Shown here in pieces: positions 17,673-27,800 of a DNA stretch of 61,183 nucleotides (positions are counted from its first letter, which is position 1; the number at the start of each line of letters is the position of its first letter). A program made the position numbers and the translations under genes. This stretch comes from an uncultured Acidobacteriia bacterium (lineage in GTDB: Bacteria > Acidobacteriota > Terriglobia > Bryobacterales > Bryobacteraceae), in NCBI GenBank assembly GCA_903825445.1, contig CAIKAS010000098.1, forward strand, positions 1-61,183. The letters are read 5' to 3'. The notes beneath the pieces were generated by a model. That model did not search any database. It was not told the origin of the DNA and was given only the letters and a program-made list of their open reading frames with translations.

Positions 17673-19097
17673 TTATGCGAAACTTGGCGATCGTTTGGGG
17701 AGGTGCCGATCTTTGCGAACCGTTGCAGGCGGAACCGCCGTCTCAGCGGCTTCCTTTTCATTCAGGAACCTGTTTCCAGCTGCGCCGATTGCGATAGCCA
17801 ACCCGACCATCGCTGGAAGATAGTAGCGGTATGCGTTGGCAAGGAAAAAGATGCTTGCCAGAAATCCCGCCATCGCCACTTGATAGAACATACACGCGCG
17901 GGCTATCTCCGGAACGCCCGCCCTCTTTGCGCGACGCCCGGTCCGGCTCACCGTGGCCAATGCGGAACCAATACCCGCAAGAAGGCATACAAGCGCAGGA
18001 ACGCCGCATTCGCTGGATATCTGCGTGTACGAGTTGTGCGTTGCGTGCCACTCGCCGTGTTCGCCTTTGGCGTTACTCATCATGCCTTCATAATTGCTAA
18101 ACTGATCTGGCCCCACACCGAAAACCGGATGCTGCAAAGTGTAAAGAAGGCTTTGTTGCAGCAGATAAGTCCGGGACTCCTGGGACTCCTTCGCTTCCTC
18201 ATGCTCGCCACCGAAGAGAGACGCCAAACGCAGTACGGTTGCGGTGGGCAGGCATAACGGCACCGCTACGGCCAGGACGAGGCCGACCACGAGGAATGCC
18301 ATTCTTTGAAATGCGCTCGCCCGCCAAAGGGTGAAGAGAAACATGACCCCGATTGCAATCAACGCGCCTCTGGAGGCCGTCCCGAGAATAATCCAAAAAC
18401 CATAGGCCACCCCAGCCAGCAGAGGATACCGGATTGCGGCGCTTCGCCGGGAATCGGTTGCAATGAACAAGAGGAACGGCAATACAAGTATTAAGTGCGA
18501 AGCAAGGTCGTTGGAGTTACCAATGCTGCTGCCCATCCCTACGGCCCCGTTGTCCAGACTTATCCGGCCCTCTTCGTCTGTCGCGCCGAATACGCGCGCG
18601 TTGACCAGGTTCACTACCGCAGCCCCGCCGATTGTGTAAAACAGGCCGTTAACGTGTTCCCAGTTCGTAGCCAGCCCCCCCACGACAAAGAGCAGCGGAA
18701 GACAAAACTCGGTGTACGCCTGCACTCGTGCCACAGACCCGCCCAGCCAGGTGCTGAACGGAACAGACAACATCATGAAAAACCAAAACATCATCCAGTA
18801 CCACGCAGCTCTGTGTCGCAGCGTCCTGCCTATTCCGCCTGCCGCCACTACGGCGATCCACGCCAGCGGTATGACGAGATAGGCGATGTACGTATTAAAA
18901 TGAAGCAGGAAAAACAGGAATTCCGCGATCATTCCAAAAGTCACAAATACCATCAACCGTCCGATGTCGAAGGCAAGTTTAGGCAGGTCTTGCGCATTTT
19001 GTGACATGGCGCTCTGCTGCGGTACAGGCGTCTTTTTCGGGGCGACCCCCGGCAATGGGCGCCGCGTCGGAGTGGTGCGCTGAATAGGGGGTGTCAA
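17673..19097 (-). CDS. O-antigen ligase/polymerase-type membrane protein (Wzy_C family)
   Basis: Predicted 474-residue protein with ten or more membrane segments and a large periplasmic loop. The loop contains GVGPDQFSNYEG and HATHNSYTQISSECGVPALV, the signature of the WaaL/Wzy_C family, which joins polysaccharide to an acceptor or polymerises repeat units in the periplasm. The start is proposed as TTG at 19097: GGGAG lies about nine bases upstream and the codon overlaps the TGA of the preceding gene (TTGA). An internal ATG at 19007, just before the first hydrophobic region, has a weaker ribosome-binding site and would give 444 residues. Confidence 0.75.
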   Translation of the reverse strand: MTPPIQRTTPTRRPLPGVAPKKTPVPQQSAMSQNAQDLPKLAFDIGRLMVFVTFGMIAEFLFFLLHFNTYIAYLVIPLAWIAVVAAGGIGRTLRHRAAWYWMMFWFFMMLSVPFSTWLGGSVARVQAYTEFCLPLLFVVGGLATNWEHVNGLFYTIGGAAVVNLVNARVFGATDEEGRISLDNGAVGMGSSIGNSNDLASHLILVLPFLLFIATDSRRSAAIRYPLLAGVAYGFWIILGTASRGALIAIGVMFLFTLWRASAFQRMAFLVVGLVLAVAVPLCLPTATVLRLASLFGGEHEEAKESQESRTYLLQQSLLYTLQHPVFGVGPDQFSNYEGMMSNAKGEHGEWHATHNSYTQISSECGVPALVCLLAGIGSALATVSRTGRRAKRAGVPEIARACMFYQVAMAGFLASIFFLANAYRYYLPAMVGLAIAIGAAGNRFLNEKEAAETAVPPATVRKDRHLPKRSPSFA

Positions 19098-20272
19098 GCC
19101 TTTTTCTCCCTCACCTTGTCGAAAAGGTCCTCGTACAGCGTCAGTACTGCATCCATCGAATAGTTTGCCACGGCGCGTTCCCGCGCGGCAGCGCCCATCG
19201 AACGGCACAATTCCCGCTCCCGCACCAGCCGGACAAGCGCCCCGGAAATCTCGCCGGCATCATTCCACACCACCGTCAGACCGTGTACCTCATCGTCCAC
19301 CAGCTGCAGGTTAGCCGGAATTGCACTGACCACCGACGGCAATCCGACAGCCATCGCTTCCACCAGCGCACAGGCAAACCCCTCGCTCGGCGACGTGAGG
19401 GCAAATACATCGGCCGCCGCGAGCCAATGCGGTACCTCCGAGATCGGCACTCGGCCAACGAAACGAATTTGCTCGGGTGACAGGTTCAACTCCGCGGCCA
19501 GGGCTTCGAGTTGACTTCTCATGAGGCCGTCTCCCACCAGCAGAAGCATCCCCTCCGGAGTCTGGCGCGATGCATCGGCAAAACCGCGTATCAAACCCGT
19601 CAGGCCTTTCTCCTGGGATAGACGTCCAACATAGATCACTACCCTCGCATCGGCCCGAATACCGTGCTCCACCCGCCATGCAAGCCTCTCCCCCTCATCG
19701 CGCGGACAGAATATATCCACATCGACAGGATTCGGCATCCACACCAGCTGGTCACGTGAAAATCTTTCGGCCATCGCCTCTTCTATCATCCCGTCGTTTA
19801 GCAGGAGCAACGGCGTCTTCCAGTTGCGCATCCAGTCCAGTTCCAGCCGGCCCGCTCTTGACGTCCGCATCAACGGAATTACTCCGCTGCCTGCGATTTT
19901 CATAATCGTTGGCTTGCCCAGCAATCTCGTCAACGGGAGCCCGATCGCCAGTTGCAAACCTTGCATCAGGAAATAGACGATGTCACAACGATCCCTCCAT
20001 CGCCACAATTCCAGCGCTGCTTCGAGGGCGAACATCCAATGCTTCCGGCGTCCCCTCGAATTTCGGGCGAGAATGCTTACCGGGACACCCTCCGGATCTA
20101 CCCACTCACGAACAGCGGGCATGGGCGGGCCGCCCGCACATAGTACGTGAACGGTGTGTCCACGCCGGATCAATCCCGCGCTCACGCGTTGCGCCTCGAT
20201 CTCGGAACCACCCAGAACCGGCGGGTAGCTGTCCACAACGATCAAAATTCGAAACCTGCGCTCGCGGTTCAT
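19094..20272 (-). CDS. Family 4 glycosyltransferase
   Basis: A 392-residue GT-B enzyme. The N-terminus has LIVVDSYPPVLGGSEIEAQR, a nucleotide-independent glycine-rich loop of GT4 enzymes. The C-terminal domain has VIYVGRLSQEKGLTGLIRGF, MLLLVGDGLMRSQLEAL, and SEGFACALVEAMAVGLPSV with the E-x7-E motif. Its ATG overlaps the stop of the preceding 312-residue gene by four bases (ATGA), and its stop overlaps the start of the ligase/polymerase. These three genes are therefore almost certainly co-transcribed and translationally coupled. Confidence 0.88.
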   Translation of the reverse strand: MNRERRFRILIVVDSYPPVLGGSEIEAQRVSAGLIRRGHTVHVLCAGGPPMPAVREWVDPEGVPVSILARNSRGRRKHWMFALEAALELWRWRDRCDIVYFLMQGLQLAIGLPLTRLLGKPTIMKIAGSGVIPLMRTSRAGRLELDWMRNWKTPLLLLNDGMIEEAMAERFSRDQLVWMPNPVDVDIFCPRDEGERLAWRVEHGIRADARVVIYVGRLSQEKGLTGLIRGFADASRQTPEGMLLLVGDGLMRSQLEALAAELNLSPEQIRFVGRVPISEVPHWLAAADVFALTSPSEGFACALVEAMAVGLPSVVSAIPANLQLVDDEVHGLTVVWNDAGEISGALVRLVRERELCRSMGAAARERAVANYSMDAVLTLYEDLFDKVREKKA

Positions 20273-21207
20273 GCCGCCAGTTGGCTCGCCAACGCGAGTT
20301 CCTCGATTTCAGACCCGGCCCCAAGTCGATCGATGGCCTGCCACGCGTGTTCCCCGCGCCGGAAAAACGTAACATGGTTGGTGAAATCGACTTCAGACGT
20401 CCGGCCAACAATCCAGATCCCATTCAGTTGCAGGCTTGTGAAGGCCGTCCGGGCGCCCTCGCGCAACTGATCCTGCGAGAAATATGCACGGTTGAGAATA
20501 TTCATCGTGCGCAGCACGTTGCATTCGGCGGGCGTCGGCTCAAACAATGAACGCATCCTGAATGTGAAATTCGGATTAGTTCGCGCGAGGACCTGCGCTT
20601 CAGGGTGAATGCACGATATCGGAACAGCGCCATCGTGGTCGCGGAGGCTCCGAAACCGCTTGAGGGCGCGCGATGCAACGAAACGCAAGAGCGGATTGCG
20701 CCACGACTCGGCTTGATCCAGCGCGACCACAAACGGCGGACGAATGTATTGCAGTGGCGAGCCGTCCGGTTCGGTAATGAATTTCTCTCCATCGTTACCT
20801 GAGATCTCCAGTAACTCCACCAGCAGATCGGATGCCTCAAACTGTGCGTCGGGGAATTCCCCGAAAACTCGCTTGGCCCATTGGCTCGAAGTAAGTCCGC
20901 TGGAGACAGCGCGGTCCTGAATCCGGACAGAATGGCCTTCCCCAAAAGATTCCTTCATCAATCGGATCGAGAGACTGTCCACGTCCTCAAATCGATTCCG
21001 AAACGTGGTGCGAAAGGTCCCGTTCGAAAGCCGCAGAGAAAAACAAATGTCCTCGAAGATGCGAATTTCGTCCTCAGTCGGGTCTTCTCCTACCCGGAGC
21101 AGGTTGTAAGCAACCCGGGCCCCCGAATACCGGCGGTCGGCGGGAAGCGCCAGATACTGCGTCCGGCTATGGATTCCCAGCGTCAGCGGAGACAATTTGG
21201 CGGACAC
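20269..21207 (-). CDS. Unrecognised protein of the polysaccharide operon
   Basis: A 312-residue soluble protein with no signal peptide or membrane segment. I do not recognise the family. The segment ECNVLRTMNILNRAYFSQDQ followed by a hydrophobic GIWIVGRT strand is reminiscent of the half of CheR-type methyltransferases that follows motif II, but no clear SAM-binding glycine loop is seen, so this is weak. The gene is tightly coupled (ATGA) to the downstream GT4 gene and follows the acyltransferase gene by about 70 bases, which places it in polysaccharide synthesis or its control. Confidence 0.7.
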   Translation of the reverse strand: MSAKLSPLTLGIHSRTQYLALPADRRYSGARVAYNLLRVGEDPTEDEIRIFEDICFSLRLSNGTFRTTFRNRFEDVDSLSIRLMKESFGEGHSVRIQDRAVSSGLTSSQWAKRVFGEFPDAQFEASDLLVELLEISGNDGEKFITEPDGSPLQYIRPPFVVALDQAESWRNPLLRFVASRALKRFRSLRDHDGAVPISCIHPEAQVLARTNPNFTFRMRSLFEPTPAECNVLRTMNILNRAYFSQDQLREGARTAFTSLQLNGIWIVGRTSEVDFTNHVTFFRRGEHAWQAIDRLGAGSEIEELALASQLAA

Positions 21208-21278
21208 ATTTCCAGTTTAGCTTCCATCGTGGGACGCAAGGGTAATGGGCCTACTCTAAGGTGGTGTGAAGCCCATTC

Positions 21279-21896
21279 TCAGTCACCCACGCGGGACGGC
21301 CCGCTCGCGGCGGGTTCCGATGGCAGGACGGCGGGACGTACTACGCGCGCCGGACTGCCGACCGCCACGCAACCGGGGGGGATCGGATACACGACGACCG
21401 AGCCCGCGCCCACAGTAGAGCCGTCGCCCACCTCAGCCATCACAATGGAACCCGCGCCAATCCAGCAATCGGCTCCTACCGTGACTGTTTCAAAAGTTCC
21501 GGTCTCCGCGCCCAGAATGTGGCCCTCCGCGTCACGTCCGTGTTGTCTGCCGCCGCTGAGGATTTGAACCGAAGAAGCAATCTGAGTTCGTTCGCCGATT
21601 TTTGTTCGCCCCAAAACGCAGTAGGCGCCGATATACACTCCCTGGCCTACTATCGCCTGCGGATGAGCGAAGAACGTTCCGAAATCAACCCGGCTGTTCA
21701 GCGGACACTGCTGAAGTGTCATCCGGTAAAATGCAATCCGCAGGTAATTTCCCGGCAGTCCGGGCATCAACGCGACCGTTTGCGCTCCGATCCCGAATCC
21801 AGTCTCGAATCGCCCAAAACACGCCACTAATGCCAACGGAAACGTGACTATCAGGCAAATACCGTGGACAATTCGTTTGAAGATGGACGTCAACAT
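21279..21896 (-). CDS. Hexapeptide-repeat acyltransferase (WcaF/colanic-acid type)
   Basis: A 205-residue protein. A hydrophobic N-terminal segment (about residues 10-28) is followed by a left-handed beta-helix of hexapeptide turns, such as AIVGQGVYIGAYCVLG, KIGERTQIASSVQIL, VTVGADCWIGAGSIVMAEVG and STVGAGSVVV. The closing SPARVVR segment is typical of this class. Members O-acetylate sugars of exported polysaccharides using acetyl-CoA at the inner membrane. It appears to be the first gene of the minus-strand cluster that ends at 13826. The acyl group and acceptor are inferred from family only. Confidence 0.82.
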   Translation of the reverse strand: MLTSIFKRIVHGICLIVTFPLALVACFGRFETGFGIGAQTVALMPGLPGNYLRIAFYRMTLQQCPLNSRVDFGTFFAHPQAIVGQGVYIGAYCVLGRTKIGERTQIASSVQILSGGRQHGRDAEGHILGAETGTFETVTVGADCWIGAGSIVMAEVGDGSTVGAGSVVVYPIPPGCVAVGSPARVVRPAVLPSEPAASGPSRVGD

Positions 21897-21988
21897 AACA
21901 TTCTATCCAGACTCGCGGACGTGCACGGGTTATTTTTCAGCGCAAAATCGCTCCGCCCCGATGCTGCTCGCTGGTATTCTTGCACTGA

Positions 21989-23140
21989 ATGCGTCCCCTC
22001 CGTCTGCTCGCCATCATAGAGGCGTCGTCCATCACCGGGCCAGCGAAGAATCTTCTCGAATTCGCCCGCCGGGCCACCGAATTCAACATCTCGACTACAT
22101 TTGCTACGTTTACTCGCGGTAAATCGGAAAACCAGTTCACCCGCGCCGTACTCGACGCGGCCCGCGAGTATCCCGGATTAGCTCTCGAAACCGTTCCCGA
22201 GAGAGGTCCTTTCGATACCGAAACGCTTCGTGCCCTCCGTACGCTGACCCAACGTGTCGCTCCAGACGTGATTCAGACCCACGCCGTAAAATCTCACTTT
22301 CTCGCCCGCGCTGCCGGGCTCCCGGGTAAAGCTCCATGGGTGGCATTCCACCATGGATATACCTGGCCAACGCTCAAAGCCAGAGTTTACAATCAACTCG
22401 ATCGATGGTCGCTGCAATCCGCCACTAAGATTGTCACGGTCAGCGAGCCATTTCGCGAAGAACTCGCAGCTTTCGGTGTTCCCCGCCAGCGGATTGAGAT
22501 TGTTCATAATGCCATACCTTCGGATTGGGGCAGTGCCGCCTGCCTCCCGGATGCGGCTGCGCGTCTGCGCGCGGAGATGGGCATCCAGGGGGACACCAAA
22601 GTCATTCTCATCGTCGGTCGTCTGTCTCGGGAAAAGGACCACATCACCTTGCTTGAAGCAGTCCACCGATTACCTGCCTCCGTACCGCATCACCTGATCA
22701 TTGTGGGCGATGGGCCGGAGAGACCCAGGATAGAAGACAGAATCCGCCAATTAAAGCTCCAGGATAGTGTTACTTTCACTGGCCACCGAGCCTCCGCCGA
22801 GCCTTGGTACGGAATTGCCGACGTGGCCGTTCTCTCTTCCCTCACCGAGGGCTCTCCCAACGCCTTGCTCGAAGCTATGGCAACCGGTGTTCCGGTCGTT
22901 GCCACGTCAGTGGGCGGTATCCCGGAAATCGTTACGAATGATGAGAGTGCCCTGCTGGTCAGACCCGGCGATGTGGGCGCCATGAGCGAAGCCTTGACCC
23001 GTATTCTGACTAACCCGGAACTTGCCGCCAGGCTAGCCACGTCGAGTCGCCAGCTGATCCTGGACCGCCACAATCCAGAGATTAGAGTCCGCCGGCTGGC
23101 GGAGATTTACCGTTCTGTCGTGAAATCAGACCCGGCTTGA
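21989..23140 (+). CDS. Family 4 glycosyltransferase
   Basis: A 383-residue GT-B enzyme. It starts RPLRLLAIIEASSITGPAKN (acceptor domain glycine loop) and carries VTVSEPFREELAAFGVP, VILIVGRLSREKDHITLLEA, LIIVGDGPERPRIED, TEGSPNALLEAMATGVPVV with E-x7-E, and TSVGGIPEIV. This is the only GT of the cluster on the plus strand. It is divergent from the acyltransferase gene and ends inside the convergent GT4 gene (15-base overlap). Confidence 0.87.
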   Translation: MRPLRLLAIIEASSITGPAKNLLEFARRATEFNISTTFATFTRGKSENQFTRAVLDAAREYPGLALETVPERGPFDTETLRALRTLTQRVAPDVIQTHAVKSHFLARAAGLPGKAPWVAFHHGYTWPTLKARVYNQLDRWSLQSATKIVTVSEPFREELAAFGVPRQRIEIVHNAIPSDWGSAACLPDAAARLRAEMGIQGDTKVILIVGRLSREKDHITLLEAVHRLPASVPHHLIIVGDGPERPRIEDRIRQLKLQDSVTFTGHRASAEPWYGIADVAVLSSLTEGSPNALLEAMATGVPVVATSVGGIPEIVTNDESALLVRPGDVGAMSEALTRILTNPELAARLATSSRQLILDRHNPEIRVRRLAEIYRSVVKSDPA

Positions 23141-24349
23141 AGTCCCAGGCAAGGCCCAATCCTGATAAATACCTCTTAGTTTGGCCCCCAAAATCTCCCA
23201 ATCATATTTGTCGCGCACCAGTGCCAGGCCGGCTGCCGAAAGCTGACTTCTCTTCTCCGATGATTCCGCGAGTTTCGATAGCCGGTCCGCCCAGCCATCG
23301 GCATCGTCGGCGGCCACAAGTACGATGTTCTCGCCATCATTAACTTCCAGTCCTTCGGCCCCTAACGGTGTCGATACCACCGGCACCCCTGCGGCCATCG
23401 CCTCCAGAATCTTCAGTCGCGTTCCCCCGCCCGTGCGTAACGGCACCACCGCAGCCAGGGCGTTCCCATAGTAGGGTCGAACGTCGGGAACCATCCCTGT
23501 GACTTTCACTCCCGGCAAATTCCCCAGTGCCAACACTGCGGGTCCGGGATTCGCGCCCACAATCACGAGCTCCACCCCTGCCAGCTTGCTCCTGATGCGC
23601 GGCCAAACTTCGTTTGCAAAGTGAATCGCGCCGTCACTATTTGGGTAGTAGTCCATCGCTCCAACGAAGATGATCTGGTGCGCTCTGCCCATTTCTCCGC
23701 CCGCTCCGGCGAAATACCCCGTGTCCACGCCATTCTCGACCACCGACACCCGCGCCTTGGGGGCTATTTCCAGCAACTGCCCGCGTTCTCGCTCGCTGCA
23801 TACGATATGACCGAACGCCGAATGCAGAATTTCGCTCTCCAGTCGGGCCATTCTGGATGCCGTGTACCCGGCATATAGGCGCTTCAACGGGGAAGGGCCG
23901 GTTGCGCTGTAGCGAGTCATTGCCTCTGATTCCACGTTGTGCCAGTTGTATATCGCTCTAAGCGATGGCTTTCGTTCGACGGCCGCTAATGCGTAGCGGA
24001 TCATGTGGATGCTGTCTAGATGAATGAGGTCGAAATCGTGGCTGTCCATCGACCTGCAGACTGCATCGTTCATCTCGGCCGAGGTATAGTTCAGGATCGG
24101 CAGCGGCCAGTGCCCCAGAATCCCCATCGCGATTTTGGGCAGCGTGTATGCCCGAGGTTTCGGAATACCCACGACCTCGGCGCAAAACGGCAGGTCCGAA
24201 ACCGTGAGCGGTGCCGATCCTGCGTCCTGGAAATAAATGTAGCTAACCTTCGCCGAGCGCCCCAGCGCGCGAAGAAAATGATATTCGCGCAACTTCGCGC
24301 CACTTCGCGCAGGCAGCGACTGACGTGGGGATAAGAAAAGAACTCGCAT
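23126..24349 (-). CDS. Family 4 glycosyltransferase, resembling the exosortase-associated (Stp1) type
   Basis: A 407-residue GT-B enzyme. The opening RVLFLSPRQSLPARSGAKLR and the central NWHNVESEAMTRY and VSVVENGVDTGYF resemble the PEP-CTERM/XrtA-associated glycosyltransferase group (TIGR03087). The donor domain has IIFVGAMDYYPNSDGAIHF and GGGTRLKILEAMAAGVPVVS. That similarity is from memory of the family; no exosortase is present in this window. It is convergent with, and overlaps by 15 bases, the GT4 gene at 21989-23140. Confidence 0.82.
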   Translation of the reverse strand: MRVLFLSPRQSLPARSGAKLREYHFLRALGRSAKVSYIYFQDAGSAPLTVSDLPFCAEVVGIPKPRAYTLPKIAMGILGHWPLPILNYTSAEMNDAVCRSMDSHDFDLIHLDSIHMIRYALAAVERKPSLRAIYNWHNVESEAMTRYSATGPSPLKRLYAGYTASRMARLESEILHSAFGHIVCSERERGQLLEIAPKARVSVVENGVDTGYFAGAGGEMGRAHQIIFVGAMDYYPNSDGAIHFANEVWPRIRSKLAGVELVIVGANPGPAVLALGNLPGVKVTGMVPDVRPYYGNALAAVVPLRTGGGTRLKILEAMAAGVPVVSTPLGAEGLEVNDGENIVLVAADDADGWADRLSKLAESSEKRSQLSAAGLALVRDKYDWEILGAKLRGIYQDWALPGTSSRV

Positions 24350-24710
24350 ACCTGGCTTGATCGACCCTTTTCATTGAAGCATAGGGTCCTGACCACAGCG
24401 AGTTGAAATCATCTATCCAACGCCGGTCCAGCAGTACTAGTCCGATTCCCGCCAGCGGCCGTTGAATGACCGCGTGATACAAAGCGAACCCGCTTGTCAC
24501 TCAATCCTGTCTTGAATTCAGCTGGAATAACGAAATGGCCCACATCTTGCTCGGCGCGAGGTAATCTTGATCTCGATTAGCGCACCTTTCTTATGCCCGG
24601 GTAATTCGGAGTGGTAACGTTTTTTTTCGCGTTGCCAGTGTGACATTTGACACAGATCACAGCCGCCGAAGCAAAGGTGATGGAAATGTGGATTAAATTG
24701 GAGGACCTGC
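24350..24710. other. Intergenic region upstream of the giant-protein genes
   Basis: No convincing protein gene is seen. The stretch holds the upstream regions of the minus-strand GT4 gene and of the giant repeat protein. It contains a run of eight or nine T at about 24620 and the imperfect palindrome TTTGACACAGATCACA (24646-24661), which loosely resembles a CRP/FNR site. No good -10/-35 pair was found beside it. Confidence 0.45.
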
Positions 24711-24839
24711 ATGTTGGCTGAGACTATACTGGACCATGCGCATTTGGCGTCAGACTTCGAATGGTCGCCTGTGCGCATGACGCGCCGTATCGGGCATTCG
24801 AGATTGTGTGCAGTCGTGCCTGTCGGGCTGGGGGCTTAG
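24711..24839 (+). CDS. Possible 42-residue leader peptide coupled to the giant protein
   Basis: An ATG at 24711 is preceded by a near-perfect Shine-Dalgarno sequence GGAGGA (24700-24705) at five bases spacing. It opens a frame of 42 codons that ends with TAG at 24837-24839. One base later the ATG of the giant protein begins (TAGTATG), so ribosomes finishing here could re-initiate directly. The predicted peptide starts MLAETILDHAHLASD and is neither hydrophobic nor similar to anything I recognise. Translation is inferred only from the ribosome-binding site and the exact junction. Confidence 0.45.
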   Translation: MLAETILDHAHLASDFEWSPVRMTRRIGHSRLCAVVPVGLGA

Positions 24840-24840
24840 T

Positions 24841-27800
24841 ATGTTTTTCAGGGATCGTGCTGTCCGTTCTGGTTTGTTGGGGCTGCTCCTTCTTGCGTCA
24901 GCCTTGGCGGCATCCGCGCAAGTCACCTTGAATCCCGTCGCGTCTCCGGCTGACGCGCCACCCTTGCTGAATACGGTGAGTGTTGCAGGAACAGGCTTCC
25001 CCTCCGGAACAATCGGGCCGAATGCCGTTTCTGTTACGATTACTCCGTCTGCCGGGAATGGCTCACCCGTCAGCACGACCTCTACAAACGTCACGCCAAC
25101 CGCTACAGGTGCCACCGTTCAGTTCAAGATTCCCACCTCTCTGACTGCCGCACAGGCATTCACCAGCTGTGTATCCATCAGCGGAGCCACCGTCGCAAAT
25201 GTCGCATTCAGCAGCAATAATTGCTCCGCCCTGACCATCGATCCACCTGCGAGCATCCTGAGCGCCGTGCCCGGAGCTGCCACGCGCGGCTCTGCCGTTA
25301 CCATTCAAATCGTCGGCTCCTACACTGATTTCACGACAGCCACACCCGTAGTCACGTTGACCGGCCCGGGGGGTACGCCGGTTCTTTCCGCTGTACCCGG
25401 TAGCGTAAGTGTAACGGACGCAACGCATCTGAGTGCCCAGTTTAATATCCCGGCTGGGGCAACAAGCGGCGCTTATCTCGTCCAGACAACCGTTGGACTT
25501 GAGACCGCCAGTCTTGCGAACGGTTTTCTCGTATCCGTAAATCCTGGATTAACCATCAGTTCGCTGATCCCAAATAACGCCGCTGCGGGTAGCTGCACCA
25601 CCCTGGCGGTCGTCGGGAATGGCACCAGCTGGCAAAACACAGTCACGGTCGCCACATTTGGAGACGGGGTTTCTATCAATGGCGCGGGAACCAGCCTGAT
25701 CAATGTGGTCGATGCCACCCACGCCAACATTCCTGTTTGTATCGATGCCCGGGCGAATCTCGGATCCCGCGGTCTCACGATTGCCACGGGTGGTGAGTAC
25801 GAGATGGCAGCCGGTGCATTTACTATCACGTCGAACGGTTCCACTCTCCAATCGGTTGCGCCAACCACCGGTCCGCAGGGCACCAACGCCACACTAACCC
25901 TGACAGGTGTGGGCACGCACTGGGAGCAGGGCGCAACGAACGTCAGTATTCCCGGCATCGACATCGGCAATATCGTCGTAGGCAGTCCTACCTCGCTCAC
26001 GGTGAACATCTCAATTCCCGCTGCTGCCGCCGTCAGCACGTACTCAGTCACGGTGACAACCAATGGCGAAATCGTGATGCTCCAGAATGCCTTTGCCGTC
26101 ACCCTGGCAACTCCGTACCTCGCGAACGTCAGCCCCAGTTCGGGAACCCCCGGCCAGACCCTGAACATCACGTTCACGGGCGTACTGACGAGCTTCCTGA
26201 CCGGTAGTTTCACTCTCAATCTCGGTTCGGATATCACCGTGAACGGTCCGATCAATCCGGTCAGCAACACCAGCGCCACCGCGAACATCACGATTTCCAG
26301 CACGGCCTTCGCCGGCGGCAGAACGGGATTCATCACCACAAATGGCACCATCTATGACTTCTCGTTCACTGTGAATGGCGCCAATGCTTTCATTACCAGC
26401 GTTACGCCGTCCTCCGGTTTGCAGGGTGCCAGCGTGGCCCTGATCGTCACGGGTTCGGGCACTCATTGGGCGCCGGGGCTGACCTTTGCTTCGCTGGGGT
26501 CGAATATAGTCGTAAATCGCGTCTCCGTAAACAGCGCCACAAACGCCGAAGTGGACATCACCATTCCGTCGTCCGCTCCAATCGGGACTTATGGCCTGAC
26601 CATGAGTACCAATGGGGAGATCGAAACCGACTCCAGCGCATTCACCGTCCTGCCCTACACGCCATCCCTCACAATCGCGCCATCTTCGGGCATGATTGGT
26701 ACTACGGTCAATGTCAATCTGACCGGCAACTTTACTCACTTTGCCAACTCCTCGGCTGCGTCCCCGACAGTAGCCAACATTGATGGTGAAGGTGTCACGA
26801 TCCTCAATTTCAATGTTTCCAGTCCGCACAGTGCGACCGCACAGTTTGTAATTGCGTCAACCGCGCCCACCGCACCGGCCGTTCCGTGCACTAACGCCTA
26901 TGGCGGGAACCGCGTCGTCACGCTGACAACGGAATTGGGAGTCAGCGCTGAAATCGTCAGTGCCGGATTCTGCGTCACCAGCACACCTGCTGCGTTGATC
27001 AGCATCAATCCCTACCAGTCTCTGGAGCCTGCGAACAACCTCCAGATCGCTATTGCCGGCCAGTACACTCATTTCCAGCAGGGCGTGACCACCGTTGGTT
27101 TTGGCCCCGAGATTGTCGTCGTCCCTGGATCCGTCAACGTAATCGACACCACTCATCTGACGGCGGTTATCGATATTCCGGCAACCACTCCGATCGGATG
27201 GCTCCCGGTTTTCGTCAATACCGGTGCTGAACAGCTGACCATCGGATTCGCGGTTATTCCTCCGGCATCGGCATCGCTGACCAGTGTGTCACCCAGCTCC
27301 GGCATTCAGGGACAATCTCTGACTGTCAACATCACCGGCAATCTCACCAACTTCAACCAGGCGACTACCCAGGCCATCCTCGGTTCAGGCATTACGGTGA
27401 ACAGTCTGACTGTCAACAGCACCGCATCCGCCACGGCCCAGATTTCAATCTCCCCGACGACCTACGCTGGCGGTCGAACCGTCAGCATGATCAGCGGAGT
27501 AAATGAAAGTGAGGTGGTTTCGGGTCCTCTGTTCTCGGTAACGCAGGGTGTCGCCACCATCCAGCTGGTCGGTTGCGGAGGCAATAGCGATTCCAACGGT
27601 TCGGTCGCGATCACCAACCTGGAAGCCAGTCCCTGCAAAATTTCCAACAACGGCATTCCGCAGGGCGCCATCACTTCTTTCGCGGTGCAGGGCAATGGCA
27701 CTCATTGGGTGCAGGGTGAAACTACCCTGGATTTCGGCTCTGGAATCACGGTGGCAACGCTCGTTGTGAAGAGCCCCACCCAGGCCGTCTGTCAGATCAC

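Noticed and set aside
24243..24500. 85-codon minus-strand frame upstream of the Stp1-like glycosyltransferase
   Set aside because: It runs out of frame into the glycosyltransferase start and has no recognisable domain or ribosome-binding site.
24646..24661. CRP/FNR-like palindrome upstream of the giant genes
   Set aside because: One half-site deviates (TTTGA) and no promoter elements lie at a suitable distance, so it is not called as a site.
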